From NCBI GenBank assembly GCA_023091735.1, contig JALKBU010000911.1, positions 1-20,834 of the forward strand: a stretch of DNA of 20,834 nucleotides. Reading direction: 5' to 3'. The notes under the pieces were generated by a model. That model was not told where the DNA came from, ran no database searches, and saw nothing but the letters and a program-made list of their open reading frames with translations. A program made the translations under genes and the position numbers. Of this stretch, positions 8,298 to 16,495 are shown one piece after another; position 1 is the first letter of the stretch; each line of letters starts with the position of its first letter. The DNA comes from Trichomonas tenax. Lineage: Eukaryota; Parabasalia; Trichomonadida; Trichomonadidae.

Positions 8298-8825
8298 ATG
8301 CCAAAAGATTCTGGCGACACGTTCACAGGCAAAACGAAGAAGTTCAAGCACCAGAAATGGACTGCTGCCGAAGACGCACAGTTATACAAATTGCTTATAG
8401 GTCAATACGCTGTTAATTGGGAAAATGTCGCGAAATTGATGTATAACAGAAATGCACGACAATGCAAAGATAGATGGAACTACTACCTCTCTCCTTCTGT
8501 TAATAACGGTGATTGGTCACCACAAGAAGACATATTATTGAATCAAAAAGTGAAGGAATTGGGAACGAAATGGAAGGAGATTTCTACATTCTTTGTAGGT
8601 CGTACCAATACTAATTGCAAGAACAGATGGCTTGCAATGCAAAGAGAAAAAATCAAAAATAGAACTAATGAAGATATGAACATTCGAACTAATTTAACTC
8701 AGTCAACCGAGAAGGTTCCTGACTCTAATGCCGGACCCATGGCTGAGTTGCCAAATTTCGATGCCTCTCAGTTTGATTTTGATGCAGCATTCACAGATCA
8801 CAACCTTGACGTTTTTGAGCTGTGA
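8298..8825 (+). CDS. R2R3-type Myb DNA-binding protein
   Basis: The product is 175 residues. The first repeat has Trp at 21, 41 and 60 (KWTAAEDAQLYKLL ... VNWENVAKLM ... ARQCKDRWNYYL) and the second has Trp at 73, 92 and 111 (DWSPQEDILLNQKV ... TKWKEISTFF ... TNCKNRWLAMQ). The spacing of 18-19 residues is canonical for two Myb helix-turn-helix repeats, so it should bind DNA in the nucleus. The C-terminal 60 residues are Asp/Phe-rich (NFDASQFDFDAAF) and may act as an activation region. Trichomonads have large families of such short R2R3 Myb proteins, some regulating transcription through initiator or Myb-recognition elements. The frame is open upstream to 8250 through a TTG, but the ATG at 8298 with its initiator is the sensible start. 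Target genes are unknown. Confidence 0.92.
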   Translation: MPKDSGDTFTGKTKKFKHQKWTAAEDAQLYKLLIGQYAVNWENVAKLMYNRNARQCKDRWNYYLSPSVNNGDWSPQEDILLNQKVKELGTKWKEISTFFVGRTNTNCKNRWLAMQREKIKNRTNEDMNIRTNLTQSTEKVPDSNAGPMAELPNFDASQFDFDAAFTDHNLDVFEL

Positions 8826-8895
8826 TACGCATATTATTTCACTAACCATGTAATTTTTCACCACATATATTTATGAGATGCTATTAAAATTTGAA

Positions 8896-8919
8896 CAATA
8901 CTAATAAGTATTAGTATTG
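8896..8919 (+). terminator. Perfect hairpin with T-run downstream of Myb gene
   Basis: The arms CAATACTAAT and ATTAGTATTG (10 bp, perfect) flank an AAGT loop and are followed by CTTTTTC, about 70 nt after the Myb stop. It may mark the 3' end of the transcript or a 3'-UTR structure; the role is inference. Confidence 0.4.
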
Positions 8920-9230
8920 CTTTTTCAACTTATACACATTTTATTTCGGCTGTGCTGAGTATATTACACATCCACCCGAGCCTCCAAACGAAGATTCAAT
9001 AATATCAACGATTATATTTTTCTGGATAAGTCTGCTATAAGAATGCCAATAGACAGCCGCGGATCACCGAAGATGTTTTACAAGAAGTATTGCAAAAGTT
9101 CTTTTTTTTCAATCTAACATGCTTTCTATCTATTTCTATGACTGTTTGTAATATGGAGGTGCGAATTTGGCACTTTTTGGCTGCGCAAACTCAACATTTT
9201 TAAGGAACACATGGAAGGAACAACCCAAGG

Positions 9231-9415
9231 ACCCTTTATAATGTTGTTTGACCCGGAAATTATAAAAATCTACCTCATTATTTTACCGAACCCCTATAAT
9301 AAAACTTCCCTTATTATTTTCTAATCCCCCTTTTATTGAAACTCTTTGAATACCCTTTATAACATTTTTCCCCATATTATCATATATTTTCCCTCGATAA
9401 TTAATATAACCCCTG
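9231..9415. repeat. C-rich degenerate array with about 20-bp phasing
   Basis: Ten runs of two to five C residues, each followed by an AT-rich stretch such as TTATAATA or TATTATTTT, begin at about 9232, 9252, 9273, 9291, 9308, 9326, 9353, 9370, 9391 and 9410. Spacing is 17-21 bp with one of 27. No coding frame spans it. It resembles an eroded minisatellite; the window start has a similar C-run plus TATATA composition. Confidence 0.45.
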
Positions 9416-10214
9416 TGTAATTAGTGAAAAGTGACATAATTTGCTCTTAAGGTTTTAGCCGAATTCGCGTAAACTATTCAAAATTGAATTGCGCAGCAAA
9501 TGCTACTGGTTCGCTAAATTTGCTAATGCGCTATATGATTTTCATATTGCACATTTCATTTAGATAATAAACAACCAAGAAAAAGCATAGATTTATCGAG
9601 AAGCTCTTGAGAAAAACTCATTTTATTATGAATAACTTAAGAAGGACACTGCAAACTATTGTGAATGAAAAATCACTTGTTTTTAGGTTCAAAAACTCAA
9701 GATTAAAAAGGTACGTTCGAAAAAAGTTCGTTATTTCAAAAAATGATCGGATCACTTCATCTTACTGTAAAAAGCCCAGAGTATGACTCAAAGATTTCAT
9801 GAGACTGTTAATGTATTAAACAGTTGAGAGAGTATCTATGGGTATAAATATACTTAAAAACAAAGCAAAATTGCAGATTTAATTTCGATATTTTTCTTCA
9901 TATTGTTATTGCACCTTAGCGTGTTGGATATCACATACCTATCATACAGCTTGAGATTTGCGTTTAAAAAACATATAATTAAATTTTCCAAATTTTGGAT
10001 CTCGAAATTTACTAAAATTTAGAGCTTGTCAGTTCTACACTATGACGGACTACAAGATATAAACAAAATATGTTATTATTAGGAGTTTCCTACAGAAGGT
10101 TTTCGAAGTGTGATTTCAAATTCGTTCAGATTTCATCATTGTAGAAAAAAGAATCAAGAACACGGCACTGTAGATGATAGAGTTATTATGTACCTCGTGT
10201 TACCTCATTTTACT
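9416..10214. other. Intergenic, nothing recognised
   Basis: About 800 AT-rich bases. I find no ATG-initiated protein-like frame, no tRNA-like box and only weak inverted repeats. It lies between the C-rich array and repeat copy B. Confidence 0.45.
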
Positions 10215-10669
10215 GATTCTTTTCAAATTTTGCTGCTCTATTCTTCTCAATTTAATAAATTTGTCAAATTTAGCCGCGCAAAAAGAATCATTATTATTTT
10301 TGGGAGAACAACACACAGAGCTTATGTGTGAACACTTGGAATACTTTTTTTCCAAAAAAAAAAGCTAAAAAGCATATTTGTGATTAGATTTACCTATTTA
10401 TCATCGACAACAACACATTTTACGTTATAAAAATGCTATACAATGGGAATATAATATATTATAATGAGTAAAGCAGATCATGGCAAATCAATGTTTTTGA
10501 TGCAAGATATATCTAATATTTTAATGAAATATAGACTTTGTTAGCTAATTCTTTAATATATCATGCACAACAGGATTTTGTACATTATGGTTCAATAACT
10601 TAGCAAAAAGTTAATCCAGTGAGTTAAAAACGAGTTTCGCCGACTTTGCGTATAAAAATTTAATTGCCC
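10215..10669 (-). repeat. Dispersed repeat copy B, inverted
   Basis: Reverse complement of copies A and C. On the minus strand it begins GGGCAATTAAATTTTTATACG at about 10669 and is recognisable through GTTCTCCCAAAAATAATAATG to about 10215. It extends about 75 bp further inward than A and matches C over this part, including the coding-like tail AKFDKFIKLRRIEQ (C: VNFDNFIKLRRIEQ). Beyond 10215 homology to C stops. No Maverick gene is visible next to it, so it is either a solo repeat or one end of a unit whose other end is copy A. Confidence 0.75.
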
Positions 10670-11154
10670 ATTTTATATAAAATTAAATCCTCTGATTTTA
10701 GCTTTATTATTGTGAAATTATAATCACAAATGCTAATGGCATATCTACCTGGTGATATTTTAGGATATAAATATGATTCCTAAAAAAATTGGCAACACAA
10801 TGTCACGTTGCGGCGTACGCATTGGGTCTGCGATTTTAGCGAATTGGCCCATTTTTGCCAATTCGCTCATCCATATTTGTAATGTTTTAAGCATGTTTTA
10901 GCCAGGTTCAATAAATTTTGAATGAAAACTATTGTTTTGAATGTTTTCTAGTGTATGCCAAGACTATATTCGTTCCATATTTGTGTTTAATAATGCTAAT
11001 TCGTGAAAAAAGCATAACTTCGGTAGACGAATTGCAATTTTTTGTTTGTTACTGGAATTTGTTGTTTCGGTTCTACTTTTTTGGACACAAAATACGATAA
11101 TCAACGACAAATCCTACGTTCTGAGAAGTATTATCAATTCGAAATTTTCAATCG
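10670..11154. other. Intergenic, nothing recognised
   Basis: About 480 AT-rich bases. The short plus-strand frame at 10918-11100 (60 codons) has no domain signal or initiator and is probably chance. Confidence 0.4.
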
Positions 11155-11350
11155 TTTAGAATTAAGTTCGATTCTTTAACTACTAATTAAAGTTCAACTA
11201 ATGGATTCTATGTTTAAGTTCTAAGTTTATAATTTCAAAAATATTTTTTCAAAATTTAGAATTAATATTAATTCTTTTTCCATTGATCTAATTTCGATGA
11301 ATATGTTTTATGTTTCAGCTTTTGGTTTTTGATTTCAAAAATATATTTTC
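11155..11350. repeat. Imperfect 100-bp tandem duplication
   Basis: TTTAGAATTAA starts at 11155 and at 11255, and ATTTCAAAAATAT precedes TTTTC at about 11250 and again at about 11350, so two units of 100 bp lie head to tail. They share roughly two thirds of their bases by eye (ATTCTTT, ATGTTT and GTTT blocks are conserved). No function is seen; the array lies just downstream of the Wntless-like gene. Confidence 0.55.
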
Positions 11351-11429
11351 GATATATTGATAAGTATAATAAATAGCATTCGTAAGTTCATTAATGTGAT
11401 TCTAACACCGATTTTTATTATAAAAAAGA

Positions 11430-12753
11430 TTATTCGTTCACGATAGACGCGCCTTGGCTTTCTGGATCTTGATTATCTGGATTTACGACATCAAATGCTT
11501 CTACTGGCCAGTTAATGAAGCTGAAGAAGAATGTGTAAAGAGCGCAAGCAATGAAAGTAAATGTTTGTGATGCGGAATCTGTTCCGAGATATGGATTTGC
11601 TGCGCTGTTGATTTCAGAGAACAAAACGGAGATAAAGAATATGAGTGACAATAGTGAATAAGCGGGCTTTTCGTTTGGAATATCAGTCTTGAAAAGGAAA
11701 ATGTGAACAACGATAGAAATAAGGAACAAAGCAGCTAAGCAGAACTTAATGATACCGATACCTCTCATAATTGGAGTAATTTTAGATAATGGATCTTTGT
11801 TAATCTGCCAAACGTTGTATGAAGACATGCATGTGAACAAGCAGAAGGCACCTAAGAATGGAATATAGTGTAAAATAAGCCAAAGTCTCGAGTAATCCTT
11901 ATATGCAAGATTTCTCATCGAAATTGAGACAAGGGCGACGTAAGCTGTGTAAGTTAAGTTGAATAAGCAAATAATAATATCGTAAAGATTGAAGAAAGGC
12001 GTTTGTGTGAAATATGCCAAAATATAAAATGGATCACACGCGAATATCAATAAAAGACTTAACTGGAAAACCAATTGAAATGTTTGCCTTGTCGTATTTA
12101 ACATCTGAAACTAATAATCGGAAGAACGTAACTAAAGAAATAACAAAGAAAACGAGTCTTATGAATAATGACAAAATGGAATATGATGGATCAGCAAAAT
12201 TCCAGATGAAGAATCCTGGAAGATTTGATCCTGGTGGCTGTTGCATTGTTAAAACATAATCAACAGTGTCGAAATTAATGAATCCATTGGCAATTAAACG
12301 TATTGTATCGGAGTAGTTACTCTTGTATGGGAATGTTACGTTGACAATTCTCTCTGGAGTTGTTTGAATGTCGACATTTTGTTTCTTGTAATGAAAATTC
12401 AACGAACTTTTAAGCGATAAACTGTAGTTATCGCCCTCGACGTAATAATCTGTCTGATTAAAGACTACATCGAGAGTTAAGAAACTATTGAAATATTTCA
12501 TGCCTTGGAATTTGAGATGGAATCTATTTGAAGCAGAAGAATCGATACGTGACTGGAAGTCTTTCGTTTGTGTAACGAAAATCGGTGGCGCGAAGATCAT
12601 AAACAAGATTAAAGTGACATTGCACACAGCAAACAAGACAATTGTTGCTAGTGTCTGCCTTCTTGTCATAAACTCGATGCGCCTTCCGATACCACTCGGA
12701 TTCTCTTCTTCGACAACTCCAAGAGTTTGAAGTTGAGCTTCTTTGTGTTTCAT
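11430..12753 (-). pseudogene. Wntless/TMEM181-like multi-pass membrane protein, frameshifted
   Basis: Two minus-strand frames, 12753-12034 and 12104-11430, overlap by 71 nt and together describe one protein of about 440 residues. The N-terminal part has a short cytosolic tail, a transmembrane helix at about residues 34-60, a beta-rich lumenal region with several N-glycosylation sequons (NQT, NYS, NVT), then a second helix (LFIRLVFFVISLVTFFRLL). The second frame supplies six more helices, including QLSLLLIFACDPFYILAYF, whose DPFY resembles the NDPFF region of Wntless. The plan of one helix, a lumenal domain and seven helices fits the Wntless/TMEM181/GPR107 (GOST) group, membrane proteins of Golgi and endosomal sorting. 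The frames meet near SDVKYDK / TRQTFQL, and a single-base indel around 12085 explains the break. It may be an assembly error in a working gene or a recent pseudogene. Confidence 0.7.
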
Positions 12754-12767
12754 GATTGTGGAAATCT

Positions 12768-12792
12768 GACATGTAATTATATGTCATGTAAA
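12768..12792. promoter_or_regulatory. Pair of CATGTAA motifs upstream of the Wntless-like gene
   Basis: GACATGTAA (12768-12776) and GTCATGTAAA (12783-12792) lie 15-39 nt upstream of the minus-strand ATG at 12753. They match the motif seen upstream of the B56 and glycine-rich genes. Read on the minus strand the core is TTTACATGAC. Confidence 0.35.
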
Positions 12793-13135
12793 TATTTTAT
12801 TGTCAGAATCATTAAAACCTGAAATTCAGCAATGATTCATCATTTTAAGCATAAATGGACTGAATATAGAAATTACTTAATTTTTCATTAAAACTTTTAA
12901 TTTTGCAAAAATTTATACTTAACACTCGTTATATCTCAATTCTAAATCTATTAATATATAATATTTTACATATTATTTGATTTTCTTATAAAAATAAATC
13001 ATAAATATTGATATCCATCGAAATACAAATTCAAATTCTATACTATCTTTGAAATATCTTAAAAATAGTAAAAAAAAGTAGTTTTCGGGTGTAGTCAGTT
13101 AAATGAAGGTAGATTGACAATGAAAAATATAATTT
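12793..13135. other. Intergenic, nothing recognised
   Basis: About 340 AT-rich bases between the Wntless-like and ankyrin genes. No gene or strong structure was seen. Confidence 0.45.
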
Positions 13136-13851
13136 TTATTCATCATCTTGTTCTTCTTCTTCGTCCTTCTCCTCTTCTTCAGGAGTATTCTGTTTAAGTT
13201 CGAAATCGAAGACAGCCTTTGTCTTAGGATTGGCATAAACTATGGCCTTTTGTCCAAGTAGATCTAAAACATCCGGATTCGCTCCAGCACGGAGAAGATC
13301 AGCAACAATTGCATTATAGCCCTTACGCGTAGCGATATGAAGAGGTGTTACTCCCATAAATTGGACTTGCACACTAAAAATTAATGATGAACTACGTAAT
13401 AATAAGATGAACTGGTCCACTCTGTTTGTTAGAAATAAAACCGTACTTGCTAAAGATATAAAGAACTAGATATATAAATGAAGAATACTTTCTATATAAA
13501 TAAGTAATGAATTAGATAATAAAACAAATGAACGATGTAAATAAATGAAGAATTCCTTCAGTAAGCTTGTTGATATCAGCACCCTTTTTAATGAAGAAAT
13601 TAACAGTGTCTCTGCGACCTTCTAAAGCTGCGTAATGTAAGGCAGTCCAATATTTAAATGATAAATACCATGAATTTATATTGAATTAAGTTATAAGTTT
13701 AAAAATGAATATCGGAAGATATAAAATGAACTGTTTGAATATAAAAATGAACGTCGTTTGGATTTATTTCTGGTGTTTGGAAGATTGCTTCTAAATCGGC
13801 AACGTTTCCTTCGCGTGCTGCTGAATGAATCGTTGATTTTGTTTTTCTCAT
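13136..13851 (-). pseudogene. Ankyrin-repeat protein split by two AT-rich inserts
   Basis: Three minus-strand pieces together form a short ankyrin protein. Piece 1 (13851-13750) starts with an ATG: MRKTKSTIHSAAREGNVADL to NPNDV, the first repeat. Piece 2 (13649-13557) encodes WTALHYAALEGRRDTVNFF and KKGADINKLTE, a near-consensus repeat. Piece 3 (13357-13136) encodes MGVTPLHIATRKGYNAIV, DLLRAGANPDVLD and an acidic tail (EEEEKDEEEEQDDE). Between them lie 100 bp (13650-13749) and 199 bp (13358-13556) of AT-rich DNA with stops. The pieces join exactly where successive ankyrin repeats would abut, so the inserts are either removed from RNA or kill the gene. They lack the trichomonad intron signals GTAYGT and ACTAACACACAG; insert 2 only has a TTTTTAG near its 3' end. 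The intact protein would be about 140 residues and bind other proteins. The ankyrin identity is strong, the gene status uncertain. Confidence 0.7.
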
Positions 13852-13963
13852 TCTTCCTAAATAAAAAACGTGCAAAAATCAAAATCCAAAAATTTTATGA
13901 TTTTTAACACTGCTTACTGCAGCAAGTTCTGTATATATGACCAGATTGAAATGATGTATTTCT

Positions 13964-14182
13964 GTCAAGTAAAACTAAATTCACACAAATTATTGTCATG
14001 TATTTTTTAGTTTTTTTCATGTAAATAAATAATTTTTTGTGCAAAATGTTGTCGCGTAAAATTATATACTTGTCAAGTAAATGTATTTACAAAAATATTT
14101 GTCATGTAAATATATTATTTGCCAAGTAAATCAAATTTAAAACAAATATTTGTCAAATATCATCCAATTTTTGTCATGTAAT
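13964..14182 (+). repeat. Array of nine TTGTCAWGTAAA motifs with alternating spacing
   Basis: Motif starts (G of GTCAAGTAAA or GTCATGTAAA and variants) are at 13964, 13995, about 14016, 14051, 14072, 14101, 14121, 14152 and 14173. Steps are 31, 21, 35, 21, 29, 20, 31 and 21 nt. This is a degenerate tandem repeat of about 52 bp with two motif copies per unit, or a set of binding sites on one face of the helix. It lies between the ankyrin gene (minus) and the glycine-rich gene (plus), in the divergent promoter interval. Confidence 0.6.
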
Positions 14183-14193
14183 GCTCATTTACT

Positions 14194-14226
14194 CTAAGGT
14201 TATTTTAACCTTCATCTTAACCTTAG
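14194..14226. promoter_or_regulatory. 9-bp inverted repeat CTAAGGTTA / TAACCTTAG
   Basis: CTAAGGTTA (14194-14202) is repeated inverted as TAACCTTAG (14218-14226), with another TAACCTT at 14206-14212 giving a tighter 7-bp stem with a 3-nt loop. The set ends 22 nt before the initiator +1 of the glycine-rich gene, a position suitable for a promoter element. Confidence 0.4.
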
Positions 14227-14245
14227 TTATTGGTCTAACTGCGAT

Positions 14246-14250
14246 TCATT
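14246..14250 (+). promoter_or_regulatory. Initiator-like element of the glycine-rich gene
   Basis: TCATT fits TCA(+1)Y(T/A), with the +1 A at 14248, 18 nt upstream of the ATG at 14266. This supports the chosen start. Confidence 0.55.
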
Positions 14251-14265
14251 CGCTGATGTCTATTT

Positions 14266-15354
14266 ATGGGCTCTCTTACATATTATCTGATTAATGGAAC
14301 AAGAGGTGCATATGACCGTGTGCAAAAATCAGGGTATTCCTATACATTTGAATATCCATGTATTTCCAATACGATATGTGAGCCTTATATTGTAAATTTA
14401 GGTAGAGGAGTCTATCATTTTGAGCTCTGGGGAGCTTCTGGTGGAACTGCTAGAAATTTAAATGCTGCTGGTATGAATTATGGAAGTTCGGGAAATGGAT
14501 CATATGTTAGTGGCAGCATAACTCTGAATAAGTCCAGGAACATATATATCTATCTTGGAGGCCAAGGAAGCAATTTCACATCACAAGTCTACATTACCAT
14601 ACCTGCATCTGGCGGGTGGAATTATGGTGGAAAAGGTGGTCTTGATATTACTGGAGAGACCTCTGATGATGCTCTACAAGAGAGCGGAGCTGGAGGAGGT
14701 GGTGGTGTTGATATAAGACTTGAGTATTATGATATAAATTCACCCACATTGAACGAATCTGCACTATTAAGGTCGATTAAAAGTCGAATTATGGTCGCAG
14801 GTTCAGGTGGAGGTGCAAGTTCGGGTTATTATTCTCAGGGACAGCCTGGAGGAAGACTAGAAGCAGTTACTGTGAACAGTTTCATGTCTGGCGGAAGCCA
14901 AACAAATGGATATTTAGGATATGGAATGGATGGAATTAACAATACAAACAATAAAGGCGGAACAGGAGGCCATGGATCGGGCTACAGAGGTGGATCTATA
15001 GATTCAATCGCAGCAGCAAAAGTATCAACGAATGAATATGGTGCCACTGGTGGCAGTTCTTACATCAGTGGCCACAAAGGTTGCGTTTCTGTCAATCCCG
15101 ATCCATACTCTTCTGTCAGCGATCAAGGACGTATCCACATGTCTGGATTGTTCTTCACCAACACGATGATGATAGCTGGGAGCACCGAAATGGCACAGCC
15201 TGATGGCTCTTACAGTATTGGCCATTATGGTAATGGTGCATGCAGGATTACTGTCATGCAAAATTCTTTTTGCGATTGTTTAACATTATTTAAATGTAGG
15301 ACTTCAAACGTCAACTATGGCTTGCTTATAATGGTATCTATATACGATTCCTAA
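14266..15354 (+). CDS. Glycine-rich protein with ALK/LTK-type glycine-rich domain
   Basis: The product is 362 residues with a glycine-rich domain resembling the extracellular one of ALK/LTK receptors. Landmarks: YTFEYPC (26-32), YHFELWGASGGTA (50-62), IYIYLGGQGSN (93-103), GGWNYGGKGGLD (116-127), ESGAGGGGGVDIRLE (139-153), SRIMVAGSGGGAS, GGTGGHGSGYRGG, GGSSYISGHKGC, and GHYGNGACRIT near 320. Proteins of this kind form a large family in trichomonads; their role is not established, surface exposure being a common guess. No obvious signal peptide precedes the domain and no kinase follows. The C-terminus (CDCLTLFKCRTSNVNYGLLIMVSIYDS) is short and partly hydrophobic, so a longer ancestral form with a transmembrane part may have been lost. 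The start is supported by the upstream initiator, and the promoter interval contains the motif array and inverted repeat. Confidence 0.82.
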   Translation: MGSLTYYLINGTRGAYDRVQKSGYSYTFEYPCISNTICEPYIVNLGRGVYHFELWGASGGTARNLNAAGMNYGSSGNGSYVSGSITLNKSRNIYIYLGGQGSNFTSQVYITIPASGGWNYGGKGGLDITGETSDDALQESGAGGGGGVDIRLEYYDINSPTLNESALLRSIKSRIMVAGSGGGASSGYYSQGQPGGRLEAVTVNSFMSGGSQTNGYLGYGMDGINNTNNKGGTGGHGSGYRGGSIDSIAAAKVSTNEYGATGGSSYISGHKGCVSVNPDPYSSVSDQGRIHMSGLFFTNTMMIAGSTEMAQPDGSYSIGHYGNGACRITVMQNSFCDCLTLFKCRTSNVNYGLLIMVSIYDS

Positions 15355-15492
15355 CCCATTAATATGAATAATAAAGTAAAATGATTATGTTGAGGAATAA
15401 AATGAGATTCAAATGACTCATATAAAACATTGAATGGTTGCCATAATTGAATTGAAGTGTTTTGTAAATCATTTTACGCGTAAATTTCCTTC

Positions 15493-15946
15493 GGGCAATT
15501 AAATTTTTATACGCAAAGTGGGCGAAACTCGTTTTTTAACTCACTGGATTAACTTTTTGCGAAGTTATTGAACCATAATGTACAAAATCCTGTTGTGCAT
15601 GATATATTAAAGAATTAGCTAACAAAGTCTATATTTCATTAAAATATTAGATATATCTTGCATTAAAAACATTGATTTGCCATGATCTGCTTTACTCATT
15701 ATAATATATTATATTCCCATTGTATAGCATTTTTATAAGGTAAAATATGTTGTTGTCGATGATAAATAGGTAAATCTAATCACAAATATGCTTTTTAGCT
15801 TTTTTTTTGGAAAAAAGTATTACAATTGTTCACACATAAGCTCTGTGTGTTGTTCTCCCAAAAATAATAATGACTCTTTTTGCGCGGTTAATTTTGACAA
15901 TTTTATTAAATTGAGAAGAATAGAGCAGGAACAATTGAAAAGAACC
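15493..15946 (+). repeat. Dispersed repeat copy C
   Basis: It starts with GGGCAATTAAATTTTTATACG, in the same orientation as copy A, and ends at about 15946 after TTGAAAAGAACC, where similarity to copy B stops. It shares B's variants (GAACCATAATGTAC, AAATCCTGTTG). Its inner third is open as a plus-strand frame whose tail (FDNFIKLRRIEQEQLKR) is conserved in B. Maverick-like genes begin 17 bp later, so the outer end would be at 15493. The similarity between copies is certain; the terminal-repeat role is inference. Confidence 0.75.
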
Positions 15947-15962
15947 GAAAGTACTCAGTTTC

Positions 15963-16349
15963 CTATCCCAAGACACTAATAGTATAACTATCATTCCATT
16001 TCATATTATCGTTTTGTCCAACTTTTCTAGCCAATAATAAAGCATCTGATTTAAAGTTAATACTATTGAAAAATCTTAATTTCATTGTTTCATCATTATT
16101 TCTTAGTATACTATTTCTAACATTACTTATTTCATCATCTACATAACTTTTAGTAGTAAAATTATCTGATAATATATTTGGTAATGTACCATCAGCATCC
16201 ATTTCTCTAACTTTATCAGCAATTTGTTCTTAAATTTCTTCAACAATAGGACCGTTGTTAATAATTTCATTAAGGATTTCATTAGTTATTGGAATATCTA
16301 CTATAGATTCTTTCACTGTATTTATTTCATTAATTATTTTTGCTAACAT
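15963..16349 (-). pseudogene. Truncated fibre-like gene with an in-frame stop
   Basis: The minus-strand frame starts at an ATG (16347-16349): MLAKIINEINTVKESIVDI and on to codon 39, meets a TAA at codon 40 (16230-16232), then continues in the same frame as EQIADKVREMDADGTLPNI, KSYVDDEISNVRNSI and so on to a TAG at 15963. The heptad-like I/V spacing and the TKSYVDDEI phrase resemble trimeric coiled-coil regions of phage tail-fibre-like proteins, a loose resemblance only. The gene ends 17 bp from repeat copy C, and its last residues (SYTISVLG) look cut short by that junction. One nonsense codon and the truncation make it a probable pseudogene; if translation starts after the stop, a 79-residue remnant would be made. 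Confidence 0.5.
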
Positions 16350-16495
16350 TTATATAAAAATAACAAATTTTAATTGGACCAATATATTTATTATATTGGG
16401 CTGCGTCAAATTGTCGTGTATATCTTTAAATTATTTACTGTGGATGTGGTCTACTAAGCAAACTTTCAAAATCGTCTGGATTTGGTTCATTAGAA

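Noticed and set aside
15788..15979. Plus-strand 63-codon frame inside repeat copy C
   Set aside because: It mostly covers the repeat and has no ATG start; only its tail is conserved in copy B, so I treat it as repeat content.
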